Shown one piece after another: positions 1 to 11,356 of a DNA stretch of 64,000 bases (the first letter of the stretch is position 1; each line of letters opens with the position of its first letter). Both the position numbers and the translations under genes were made by a program. The DNA is from Hofstenia miamia (taxonomy: Eukaryota > Xenacoelomorpha > Acoela): NCBI GenBank assembly GCA_004352715.1, contig SCFE01000046.1:847514-911513 (forward strand), given 5' to 3'. The notes beneath the pieces are model-generated. The model saw nothing but the letters and a program-made list of their open reading frames with translations, did not search any database and had not been told where the DNA came from.

Positions 1-324
1 GATGCAAAAGTGTTTGTTGGAGATTATAGTTACATCGTAGTTCTTCAATTCCTCTTTGTGTTGTGCCTCAGGTCGGATGCGTAACCCTGTACTTTGTACC
101 AACCATCTCCTGTCTTGAACCTAAATTATTGTTGTTACTTCTAGTGTCAATTATAGTTGTTGCTTAGATATTAGGCTAAAAGTTAAGTAACTACAATTAA
201 GAACAAAAGAATAGAGATGGAATTTGGAATCTGTCACCTACCTTACTCGGTAAAAATAGGAAATATTCGAAGTAGCTCCTAAATTACACTTAAGTTTACT
301 AGTTGGAAGGTTGTCAAGATTCTA
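1..324. other. left-edge sequence, no confirmed gene
   Basis: No feature can be firmly supported here. On the minus strand, about 115 down to 1, one frame stays open for some 40 codons and is preceded by an acceptor-like TTTAG at about 117-121, so an exon of an unknown host gene is possible. I do not recognise the peptide. The retroelement copy described next begins at about 325. Confidence 0.25.
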
Positions 325-1065
325 CACTACTCTGATTAGCTTAATTAATGTTCGATTGAGTCATTCCACTGCTCCGTTGGCCTGTGGATGATAGGCAGTT
401 GTTTGTTTGCTTGTGATTTCTAGGAGCTTCGCCATTTCTTGGAAAAATCCACTTTCAAACTGAGGCCCTTTATCTGTTATGATCATTTCCATTGGTCCCA
501 ATCTCAGTATCCACTCTTTTAAGACTAGCTTCGATGTATAAAAGTCTGTTCCTGTTGATCTTCCACTTGTAACGTTCATAATATCCTGCCATTATTTTAG
601 ATAGTGTAGTTCGAGGCTCTCTAATCTTCTTTAAGATTTCCCCTAGGATTACATTGTCTCCTCTCTTATGAGTATCAGTAGTACCGCTTGACCTTTTTTG
701 TCCACGTTTATCTCTGGTAAGTCCTCGTATTCAGTGTGTGGCAGGAACTGAAATTGCTTCTTTTCTCCCTCTGTTTTCACTGCGTCTACTATTCTGGACT
801 TATCTCCCGAGAACTTCTTCAGGCAGGCCAATCCACTGTTGTCTGTTCATTCTCTGAATTTGCTTCCTATGAAAAAATGTCAAAACTTCTTGATGCTCTC
901 AATCAGTGCAAGCATTTCTACCTTGGTGGAGCCATAGTTTTCTTCGCTGGCCCACAACTTGTGACTGAAGAACTGAATGGGTACTTCTTTCCCGTTTCTC
1001 ACTTGTCCCAATGTTGCTCCAATTGCTACCTTACTTGCGTCGCAATCTAGTATGAATTTCTCGTT
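325..1065 (-). mobile_element. Ty3/gypsy fragment (RNase H to integrase), second copy of element B
   Basis: Reading the minus strand, this holds the middle of RNase H, the RNase H-integrase linker and the distal integrase core, including TDKGPQFES and HPQANGAVE, the second Asp and the Glu of the DDE triad. It is near-identical to 11796-12596 and shares that copy's internal deletion, which removes the integrase zinc finger and first catalytic Asp and fuses the linker directly to LVLKEWILRLGP. It also lacks about 60 bp that are present around 12262-12325 in the other copy. It stops at a 1000-N gap. Because it shares so exact a lesion with 11796-12749, it is probably the same locus assembled twice or a recent segmental copy rather than an independent insertion. 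It is not functional. Confidence 0.8.
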
Positions 1066-2065
1066 NNNNNNNNNNNNNNNNNNNNNNNNNNNNNNNNNNN
1101 NNNNNNNNNNNNNNNNNNNNNNNNNNNNNNNNNNNNNNNNNNNNNNNNNNNNNNNNNNNNNNNNNNNNNNNNNNNNNNNNNNNNNNNNNNNNNNNNNNNN
1201 NNNNNNNNNNNNNNNNNNNNNNNNNNNNNNNNNNNNNNNNNNNNNNNNNNNNNNNNNNNNNNNNNNNNNNNNNNNNNNNNNNNNNNNNNNNNNNNNNNNN
1301 NNNNNNNNNNNNNNNNNNNNNNNNNNNNNNNNNNNNNNNNNNNNNNNNNNNNNNNNNNNNNNNNNNNNNNNNNNNNNNNNNNNNNNNNNNNNNNNNNNNN
1401 NNNNNNNNNNNNNNNNNNNNNNNNNNNNNNNNNNNNNNNNNNNNNNNNNNNNNNNNNNNNNNNNNNNNNNNNNNNNNNNNNNNNNNNNNNNNNNNNNNNN
1501 NNNNNNNNNNNNNNNNNNNNNNNNNNNNNNNNNNNNNNNNNNNNNNNNNNNNNNNNNNNNNNNNNNNNNNNNNNNNNNNNNNNNNNNNNNNNNNNNNNNN
1601 NNNNNNNNNNNNNNNNNNNNNNNNNNNNNNNNNNNNNNNNNNNNNNNNNNNNNNNNNNNNNNNNNNNNNNNNNNNNNNNNNNNNNNNNNNNNNNNNNNNN
1701 NNNNNNNNNNNNNNNNNNNNNNNNNNNNNNNNNNNNNNNNNNNNNNNNNNNNNNNNNNNNNNNNNNNNNNNNNNNNNNNNNNNNNNNNNNNNNNNNNNNN
1801 NNNNNNNNNNNNNNNNNNNNNNNNNNNNNNNNNNNNNNNNNNNNNNNNNNNNNNNNNNNNNNNNNNNNNNNNNNNNNNNNNNNNNNNNNNNNNNNNNNNN
1901 NNNNNNNNNNNNNNNNNNNNNNNNNNNNNNNNNNNNNNNNNNNNNNNNNNNNNNNNNNNNNNNNNNNNNNNNNNNNNNNNNNNNNNNNNNNNNNNNNNNN
2001 NNNNNNNNNNNNNNNNNNNNNNNNNNNNNNNNNNNNNNNNNNNNNNNNNNNNNNNNNNNNNNNNN
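1066..2065. other. assembly gap (1000 N)
   Basis: Exactly 1000 unknown bases, the conventional size for a gap of unknown length. It hides the 5' LTR and Gag start of element A. Confidence 0.99.
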
Positions 2066-3171
2066 AGATGTAATTATGTCCCCAGAAAGTGAACAATCCC
2101 CAATGGAACAGGTGCTACAAACTGTGGAGTTAACAAATGAATTTACAATAACCCAGTTAATGGAAATTATTGAGAATAATATGAAAGAAAGAAAGGAGTT
2201 GACGAAACAAATAGAACATTTAACAAAGAGAATAACTGAAGTGGAAATAAAAAGTGTCGAAAAGGAGAAACTAGTTGATGAAATAAAGGAAGACATGAGT
2301 ATACATTTGACAGAGCAGTGGAACTTGTTTCAACAACAGATAGAAAAGTTGACGGAAGTAAACAAGGAAATAAAGCTCCAATGTGAACAATTTCAAAAAA
2401 TGCTAAAAGAGCTTCATGAGGAAAACACTAACTTATGAGAGGATAACATAGTAAAGCAATTAGAAATTGATAATTTAAAGGACGAGTTGCAGTTAATCAA
2501 GTTAAAGAAAACCGAAATAAAAACAATAGAGAATGTCACAGTGGAAAAACCATATGAATTAAATTCAGCGATACCACAAAAGGAGATATCAATACAAGAC
2601 TACAAAAATGCGGAAACCAAAGAAGAGTTTATACAAAAATTAGTCGAAAATGTAACGAAACAAGTTAAAGAGAAAGTGGAAAAACCAATCGAAAGGGAAC
2701 CGGTGTTTCAAGATACAATATTGTCAGAAGATGAGGAAAATGAAATATCAACATGTAAAGCAATACTGCCTAAATTTACAGGCAGGGTGGACAATTACTC
2801 ACCTACATTTAATGAATGGCTAGAAATATTCGAGATGAGTATGAAGGAATGAAAGGTCACACAGAACAGAGCAGCAGCAAGATTTCCACTATATTTAAGT
2901 GGAGCTGCATATCAGCATTATTTAGTGTTAGATTCGGAAACGAAAATGAACTACAAAAAATTGATAGGAGAGTATCGACAATACTACGATGATGAAAGCT
3001 TTAAGAGCCAGTATAGGATGCTATTAAATTGAATAAAGATGAACAGTAAAGACGATTTAAGAAATTATATGTCTCAAGTAGAGAGATTGTTAAAACTCAG
3101 TTCCAGAGAAAGTAGTTATTCTAAATATGATTTATTTGCACACATTTGTAAAGGATTGCCAGAGGCAATAC
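2066..3171 (+). pseudogene. gag: Gag of element A (partial)
   Basis: Retroelement structural polyprotein that would form the particle. The first ~220 codons are Lys/Glu/Gln-rich and heptad-like, so probably coiled coil. The capsid region follows, recognisable from LPKFTGRVDNYSPTFNEW and AAARFPLYLSG, then QVERLLKLSSR and HICKGLPEA. The same blocks occur in elements D and E. In-frame TGA codons at 2436, 2850 and 3030 break it; at the first two of these, sister copies have Arg. The true start lies upstream in the gap: element D has a further ~200 residues before the capsid. The nucleocapsid zinc knuckle seen in D is missing because sequence stops matching at the N at 3172. Confidence 0.85.
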
Positions 3172-3172
3172 N

Positions 3173-3865
3173 TTAAATCTAAGTACATTTTTCGGTTGTT
3201 AGGGACAACTAAAAACATTGTTAGTACTACAAGAATTATCCAAGTTAATAGTCATAAAAGAGAGAGATATTCTCATTGAATATTTGCTTTGATACTTGTC
3301 GAGTTAAAAATTTCTAACCAAAGGTTAATTGTATTTGTTCAAAACGTTGATTTCGCATCATTATTCGTTGCTTATTTTGCTTGGTAATAGAAATCTGTTG
3401 ACATTTTTCTTCTTGTATTAAAACCTAATACAAAATAAAGCACAAGCGTGTTCGATTTATTTGAGGAGTTTAGTAAATTACTAGTCAAGAATAAGTTTGA
3501 AAATCAGCTGGTAAAATCAAACTTACAATTGCATAAAGTTTTGAACCTGGGTTTAAGAAAGTAAGATAAACGATTTTAACAATACTGTAAGCTCATTTCG
3601 TATTGAAAATAGACAAATCAACTGAGTAGAGTTTGAGAGACATTGACAAATCGTTGTGGTGTTGAAACATTATCATAGACAGGAGTCTTTTCGTATTTTA
3701 AGTATTAAGCATCGGACTTTTTGATATACTTTCGAGAAGTTTGAGTTCAATCCCTTGTTGGTAAATTGAACAGTCGTGATTTTCGGATTTAATCTTAGTG
3801 ATTTAGTTTTCTTTCTCGGCTACACTTTAGGTTATAAAACTCCTGAGTAAAAATCAGGTTTAACA
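3173..3865. other. non-matching block between Gag and protease
   Basis: This stretch follows a single N and has stops in all frames. It occupies the place where the nucleocapsid and the catalytic half of the protease should be. It resembles neither that region of element D nor the LTRs of this family. It may be a misplaced contig or another insertion. No gene or repeat is recognised in it. Confidence 0.5.
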
Positions 3866-6800
3866 ACAAAACTTTTATGGTAATCGATACAGAGAGGAAC
3901 CAATTACCATATGAAGTAATATTGGGTAATGATTTTCTCACAAACAACGAGTGCATTATAAACTATAAGGATAGAACGATAACTGTACAAGAAGAGGTAG
4001 TAACAACATATGAAGATTGTGATAGGGATGACACAATAGTATTCAAGTTGGCAGAGGATGTGAAGATTTTACCAAATAATTGTAAAATGTGTGAAATCAC
4101 AACAAGTGAAAGGATAAACACTGAGGTAATGATATATGACCAGATTGGCATAAATACAAAGAAGTTATTGATTCTGTCAAGTTTGTGCATGATATGAGAA
4201 GGAAAGGGTTGGATACCAGTATTAAATGCAACAAATCATATCGTTAATGTTAATAAAGACAAGGTGACGATAAAAGGAAAAAGAGTAAAATCTGAGAAGC
4301 AGATGGTAAACAAAACAATAAGCATAATAACAAAAGAAGAAGAAGAAATATTTCAGATACCGGAAATCAAGGAAGAAGAATACCCACATCTAAATAATGA
4401 AGAAAAGGAAGAGCTTGTAGAAATTTTGAATAAGCATAATAAGATATTCAACTTTGGAGAAATCAGTGTGGGGAAAGCAATCAGTGAAACGCATAAGATA
4501 ATTACTACAATGCATGAGAGAACCAGATTACCTTGCAGAAGAGTACCAGAAAATCTGAAAGACAAATATAATACAATTTTGAATGAACTCATTGATAATA
4601 AAATTATAAGGCCAAGCAAAAGTCCTTACACGTCACCAATGGTGTTTGTAAAACAGGGTGAAAAGTACAGGCTTTGTATAGATTTCAGAAAGTTAAACAA
4701 TGTGACCAAAAAAGATGCTTATCCATTACTGTGAATAGATGACATGATTTACAAAGCAACAAAAAACAAATACTTTATGTGTATTGACTTTTGCAAAGCC
4801 TACTGGCAAGTACCAATGTAGCCTAAGGACATCGAAAAAACTGCATTCATAACTCTATACGGATTGTTTGAATGGATGTATATGGCGTTTGGACTTTGTA
4901 ACACACCAGCAACGTTTCAACGATATATAATGAAAGTGTTAAAACAAAAGAATAAAAAGTTGGAAGATGGAGTGTGCGCTTACATAGATGATATATTAAT
5001 CGCGAGTGATATGATAGATGAGCATTTAGAAAAATTGGATAGAACGTTAATGATTCTCTATAATGCCAGACTGAGGGTGAATTGAAAAAAATGCGAGATT
5101 TTAAAAACTGAAGTAGTATTTTTGGGAAGAAGAATACGAAAAGGCGAAATTAAAATGAAAAACAATGCAAAGGAAATGATTTTAAATATTAAAAGCCCAA
5201 AAACAAAGAAGGACATACAGAGAATAATGGGATTCATCAACTACTATGGATCGTTTATACCAAATATAGCTCAAAAAACAACTAGAATAACAGCATTACT
5301 TAAAAAATCTAAACCATTTGAATGGACATGGAGAGAAGAAGAACAATTAGAAAACATAAAGAATGAACTTGCTAAAATGCCATCATTAAACACACCTGAT
5401 TATGAAGAAGAATTTATATTAGACTGTGATGCGAGTAATGTTGCAATAGGAGCTTGTTTGGGACAAATGAGGAATGGAAGAGAAGTACCTATACAATTCT
5501 TTAGTCGACGATTAAGAACAAGTGAAGAAAATTATGGCTCAACAAAGTTGGAGATGTTAGCGTTGGTAGAAAGTATAAAGAAATTTAGATACTTTTTAAT
5601 TGGACAAAAATTTAAGGTGCAAACAGATAATAGTGGATTGGCGTGGCTCAAAAAATTTTCAGGAGATAAGTCGTCAATTGTGTCGAGGTGGATAGAGTAT
5701 CTAAACGAATTTAGATTCACAATCGAACATAGAAAAGGTACGCTACATAAAAATGCTGATTTCTGGACTGCACTACCAGAATACCAAAGAGATATAGAAA
5801 AACAGGAAGGAGAGAAGAAGAAATTTGACTTTTTACCACATAGCAAATACAATGAACTACCAGACATCAATGCAGATAAAAAGGGTCAGGTGATAATGCC
5901 CATTACAATTAAAGAGGAAATCAACGAAAGTGAAATTGTCGAAAAGCAGAAAACAGATTTGATAATGATGGAGATATGAAGAAAACTGGAAGACAGTAAT
6001 GAACAAATAAGCAAGGAAGCAAGTAGCTATTTTCAGAGATATACATGGAAAATAAATAAAAACGGGTTACTATACGTACATGGAAAAACACTAAGAATAG
6101 CGATTCCGGAATACTACAAAAGGGAACTGATAAGGAAAACTCATGAAAAAGGACACATTGGAATAATCCAAACCAAACAAACATTTAACGCAAGATTTAT
6201 AACGATTGGAGTTAGAAAAGTGGTAGAGGACGTTATTAATAAATGTACCACGTGCCTGTTAAATAATAAGAGTCATTTTCCGAGGCAAATGGCGCCGTTG
6301 GAAAAAATAATAGCAACTGCACCAAACCAAATAGTACATGTAGACCTAGAAAAATTGTCACAAGACGATGAAGGGTATCAATATATTCTGGTAATAGTAG
6401 ACAATTTTACAAAATATGCAAGGATGATTCCATTAGATTCTACGACAGCAAAAATAGTGGCAGAAAAAATAATGAAAGAGTGGATATTAAAATTTGGACC
6501 CATGGAAGTAATAATATCTGACAGAGGTGTGCAATTTGAAAGTAAATTGTTTGAAGAAATGGCGAAATTGTTGGAAATAATGACAGAGAAAACAACGGCT
6601 TACCACCCACAAGCGAATGGGGCTGTGGAACGCTTAAATAGAACAATGATTAAATTGATCAGAGTGTTAACATCGAGGATTGGCGGAAGAGATTGGAGAG
6701 AGGTAATAGAAATGGTAGAGTACTACTACAACACCTCAGTGCATTCTACTGCAGGGACAACACCTTTCAAGGCAGAGAGGCGGCGACACCGATATTTATG

Positions 6801-7500
6801 CAATACAGTAATTATTCGGACAAACCAGATAATGAATATATTAAGAAGATAAAAAATCAATTAAAATCAATTAACAGGAATCCATGAGGCGATGTGTCAC
6901 AATACGAAGAAGTCTGTGATAAGATAGCAGAGAAATTTTAACAAGAAAATTTATGGAAAGCCACACAAGAAGGGTGATAAGGTTTACTCATACACATTAT
7001 TGAGAACATACAACGTAAACCAGGTAAGAAAATTAAAAACACAGTGGTCAGGGCCATTTGTCATTTCACAAACATTACCAAATAATAATTACAAACTGAG
7101 TGACAGTAGAATTTTACACTTTCAAAATTTAAAAAGGGCGATAAAGGACATAGAACAAACTGAATTAAATAAAGATGCACAATTTAAATTTATAGAGAAT
7201 AATGATGGTATATATTGTGAAATGAATGATCTCGACAGTGTAGCAGAGGAAGAATTTCAAGAAGAGTACAACCCTACGCAGGAAGATGCCAAAGTTGAGA
7301 GAAGAACAATGCCCCAGAGGGCTGTAAAAAATAAAAATAAATATGACCCAGAGATATGGGATTTAAATTTAGTAACTCCATTTAGATTAGATAATGAAAA
7401 AGACGAACAGCAGATCACCGTTGAAGAGCAGAAGGATCTGCAGGAAATCTCCAAAATCCGATCGTCAGTTAAAGGGTGTGACGAGGGGAGAAAATTCTAG
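3866..7500 (+). pseudogene. pol: Pol of element A: protease remnant, RT, RNase H, integrase
   Basis: It begins with the C-terminal part of an aspartic protease (PYEVILGNDFL); the DTGA half is absent. RT shows LCIDFRKLNNVT and the catalytic YIDD at 4981-4992. RNase H shows DCDASNVAIGACLGQ, KLEMLALVE and TDNSGLAWL. Integrase has the HHCC finger (THEKGHIG ... CTTC), then HVDLE, SDRGVQFES and HPQANGAVERLN, giving D, D-35-E spacing. A GPF motif follows (WSGPFVI, about 7050). Stops at 4195, 4732, 4819, 5083 and 5977 and a frameshift near 6770-6880 inactivate it. The reading frame ends with TAG at 7498-7500, overlapping the start of the next ORF, which lies in the +1 frame. Confidence 0.92.
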
Positions 7501-7915
7501 CAGTCATGGTGGAAGCACAAGGTCTCCGCAATCCGATTGTCAATTAAGGGGCATGAGGATGGAGCAGTCTTCACTGGTGAATAGAAGAAGACGAGTGTGA
7601 CGAAAATCTCCATAATCTGATTGTCATTTAAAGGGCATGAGGATGGAGAGACTAACACCGATGAATAAAAGAAGAAGGGTATGAAGGAGATCTCCGCAAT
7701 CTGATTGTCAGTTAAAGGGCATGAGGATGGAGACAACACCAAAGAGATCACCCTCCACCAAATTTCATTTAAAGGGCAGGCGGATAAGAGAGGGCCATTG
7801 TCAGGATACCAATCGTCATTTAAAGGGCGTGAGGTTGGATCAAAAATCTAGCTCATCAATGGAACACTCCCTCAAATCCAGCAGAACTCGAAGTCATTTA
7901 AAGGGCGGATAGTAC
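7455..7915 (+). repeat. LKG peptide-repeat array in element A
   Basis: Seven degenerate units, each around TCATTTAAAGGGC, lie at roughly 7465, 7541, 7636, 7710, 7766, 7816 and 7896. In the frame of the second ORF they read as DRQLKG, DCQLRG, DCHLKG, DCQLKG, FHLKG, RHLKG and SHLKG, often preceded by SPQSD and followed by MRME. Unit spacing is about 50-95 bp. Matching arrays with RFKG or QFKG cores sit at the same place in elements C and E. Confidence 0.75.
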
Positions 7916-10833
7916 AAAGCTATGAGAATAAGTCCTCGACTGCAATTAAAGGCAGAAGGTAATGAAGTCTGTGGTCGATACGTTGACCCAGACATTCAAG
8001 AAATCAGCAAAGACTCAGAAATGGACATTTCAGAACAACCGTCAACAAGTTCATTTACCACTCACAGTTCACAGCCGTTCTCTCACAGGCAATCATCTAC
8101 CACAATGAAATCGTCAAGATCAGAGGAGCGAGAAAGTAGAATGACGAAAATTGGAAAAGATAAAATCCACCCATACTTTATAGCGAACAGAAAAATACGC
8201 TATAGTTCGCAGGATAATTTGTCACCAGAGACAAAACATTTCTTACAACAAAACTCAGTGACAAAAGAAACAGAGGCATCAGCAATTCCCATCGTAATCG
8301 ACAAGCAGAATAGACCAGTGTGCAATACGATTATAGCATATTCAAGAGACATGAAAGAAACATTTAACCAGCCTTACTTCAAAAGTACAGTGCATATAAC
8401 GTTTGAAGAAAAATTCACATTAAAAGATGTCCAGAAGTTAATTAAAAATAAAAATAAGCTGATAGAGAAATGTGAACAGGTCAATTTAGACAAAGAGCAC
8501 TTAACGATGATATACTTCATTAAACAAGCAGAAATGGTATCGAAAAATTTGGAGGAACATTTTGAAGAAACGCTAAAAATGGCTAAACAATACAAGACAA
8601 AAGTGATAATAATCAGAACGCAAGAAGGAGAGGAAGTACCAGAATTCCTACAAAATTTAGAAGAAAAATTGGAAAATGTGTTTATAATGGAGAAAAGCGG
8701 CAAAGCAATCTCAGAGATGATTAATATGGATTTGCAAATAAACAACATCGCGCCAGCAGAGAGGATAATGGTTGAGCTGAAAATAGAGATTGATATGTAT
8801 TGTCAGGTAAAAACCATGGAAATGCTTGGAATAAGAGAAAATCTAGAAGAAACAGGAAACCTATACGTAAAATGTAGCATGAACCAGACACCGGAACATC
8901 TAAGAGGTATCATGAATGTGTGGAGAGAAATGAAAACTGAAAAGCCCATACATGGAGAATGGCCCAAGATTGACATAATATCACCAATAAAGACGTATCA
9001 CAAAACAGTGGAGATGGTGTTGATGGAAATTAGAAAGGCGTACGAAATGGAATCAAAACGAAATTTCAGAAACATGATTTTTGAAGAAGTTAATGCACCA
9101 CATATAAGAGCATGGACATCAATATGGATATTGAGTATAGCTTTGACGAATAATGAAAAGCTAGTGTTGCCAATAAGAAGAAAAGAACGGAAAGCCATGG
9201 TGAAAAATAAAAAGTATGAAATAGCAGTAGCTCCTATACAGGTCAACGTGAAACAGTGGTTGTTACAATACATAGAAATATTGTCACTATTGCCGACTAA
9301 AAAAAGTTCAACAAAAATTTGAAAAGTTTTATACATGACTGCTGACACAACAACATATGTTAGGCAGACCGAGTGTGGTAGAACTTGCCAACAAAACGGG
9401 AATATGTCCTGTGGAGATCAATATATTAAACGACGAAGCCAAGAAATTCATGTGGGGTGCAACTTCGAATACAAAACTAAAATCCTTAAAGCAGCAACCA
9501 TGGCTAACAACACGCAATCTGATTAAGAGAGAGAGTGCTAACACACTGGAAACTATTAAAGAAATTGAATGAAAAGAAATTAATAAGACGATCACACAAG
9601 AGATGAAGAAATACATTTGCAAGTATCCTCAATGCGCATACACGAAAATAATTAAAAAATCGGAGATAATGAGAAAAGAAGGAGAGAATCAACCGATAGA
9701 AATTATCGAGATGGTTAGTAAGTCACAAGAGGAAATGCGGATGGAGGAAATTTTGTTACAAACAAACACAATCGCACTAACCCCTGAAACTCAAAAAGAA
9801 ATAGATAAGATTAACATGGAAAAATGGGGTGAAAGAGAGCCTAGTGAGATATCATGGGTGGATACAGATGACGAACGTTTATTGGTAGAAATAACAGTCA
9901 GAAGAGAAAAAACAGACAATATAGTGCAGAGAATTTATGGTGAAGTTTACGAAAACGAAACAAAATCGATGATAAAGATATTGTGTACTGAAGCATTTAC
10001 GAAGCAAGAAATCAATAAGATGCTACAACCGCAAAATCAATTGGCAGTTGACATAGAATTTATAACTTCGAAAATTGTTATAAAAGCTGAAACTGCGTCG
10101 AATCTCATGAAGCATGGACTGATGAACATGTTTTGGGAAAACATTAAAACAAGTAAGAACAATTACCCCGTTACATTTGGGATGGCAACTACATCAAAAA
10201 TGGAAGGCTCATATGAAGAAATAGAGAAGCATATAATGACAACGTTACTAAAATGTACACCGCCGCCAACCATCTCACTACCGATGTTATTACTTATATG
10301 GTGATTGAAAAACAAAAAGCCGGTGAAAGCATTGTGGCATGAAGAAAACACTTACATAAACAAATTGGAAGCAGAGAAGATTGTTAGAGATGAATGATAT
10401 AGGAAATCAAAAGACATGTTAATGCAAAACAATAACAAAGAAAGAGTGTATATTGAAGGAGAAGTTACTCTGTACGACCTGTATTGTGAAGGCGACGCCA
10501 TACATAAACAAATAAAAAAGGTGTGGAACTAGATTGAAAAAAGAGAGACACAAACAGTCATGTTATTCTCTGGAATAAACAACATAGTGTGGGGTGAACT
10601 GTGGAGCCCGACATATCGGATATTTGATGTAATGCGTTGAGTGGAGATAATAATGATGGCGCGACTGGGGAAAAACGACCCAGATCAAATAACTGGAGAG
10701 GAAGTACAAAATAACATAAGTGCATTCTATGATGAAGCTTCTATTTTGAAATCGTTAAGATCTACCTATGAGTTCTTCTACCCGAATACAACGATAAAGC
10801 CTGAGTTAGCTCACACAAGTAGAGTAGATGCGA

Positions 10834-11261
10834 TAATGACACTGATGATAGCAATCAAAGGGTTGAAACTATATGAGAAGTACTACGAAGAATTCAATGG
10901 AAAGTTAAACAAATTACGCAGTATGTGCACAATATCGAGCAAGCTATGAAATCCGATGTTTCTGAGACATAAGAAATTGGTAACTACAGAAAAGGAAGTA
11001 GTGCTGAAACTAACTAAAGAAGAGAAGTACGAGAAGACTGAATGGGANATAATGACATTGATGATAGCAATCAAAGGGTTGAAACTATATGAGAAGTACT
11101 ACAAAGAATTTAATGGAAAGTTGAACGAATTACGCAGTATGTGCACAATATCGAGCAAGTTACAAAATCCGATGTTTCTAAGACATAAGAAATTGGTGAC
11201 TACAGAAAAGGAAGTAGTGCTGAAACTAACTAAAGAAGAGAAGTATGAAAAGACTGAATGG
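10834..11261. repeat. doubled segment around single N at 11048
   Basis: About 214 bp before the N (10834-11047) are repeated after it (11049-11261) with scattered single-base differences. This looks like two haplotype or contig ends placed end to end. One informative difference is TGA at 10947-10949 against CAA at 11163-11165. Confidence 0.85.
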
Positions 11262-11344
11262 GAGATGCCAGAAGCGAACATGATGATAAAACAGGCGGTC
11301 GAAATGGTACATGGAGAAAGAGTCGTAATCCTTAATTAGCTATG

Positions 11345-11356
11345 CTGGAGGGGGAG
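11345..11356 (+). promoter_or_regulatory. polypurine tract of element A
   Basis: The run CTGGAGGGGGAG lies directly before the LTR start TGTAACATAATT. In Ty3/gypsy elements such a tract primes plus-strand DNA synthesis. Elements C (GCTGAGGGGGGCG) and D (GCTGAAGAGGGCA) have similar sequence in the same place. Confidence 0.75.

Larger units (their letters stand above)
7394..11339 (+). pseudogene. Element A second ORF (env position), unknown function
   Basis: A second long ORF lies downstream of integrase in the +1 frame and overlaps the end of pol by about 107 bp. The longest intact stretch is 7922-9322 (466 aa). Reading continues after a frameshift near 9300 through 9357-10304 and 10641-11339, for about 1070 codons once the doubled segment at 11048 is discounted. 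It starts with the LKG peptide repeats (7455-7915). The rest is Lys/Glu-rich and soluble-looking. I see no signal peptide, membrane segment, furin-like site or Cys pattern expected of an envelope protein. The same protein is present in element C (40381-44241) and in pieces in D, so it is a conserved part of this family. Product unknown. Most in-frame stops are TGA. Confidence 0.75.

Noticed and set aside
977-2296. long open frames across the 1000-N gaps (also near 12642-13781, 23079-24260, 33260-34402)
   Set aside because: They consist almost wholly of N translated as X; no real coding evidence.
7455-7915. LKG repeat array considered as a CRISPR-like array
   Set aside because: Eukaryotic retroelement context; units are degenerate, spacers are coding and related between copies, and no cas genes are present.
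2066-11340. reassignment of TGA to an amino acid in this genome
   Set aside because: Sites correspond to several residues (Arg, Gln, Gly, Asp), one haplotype pair shows TGA against CAA, and CpG decay of CGA explains most cases more simply.
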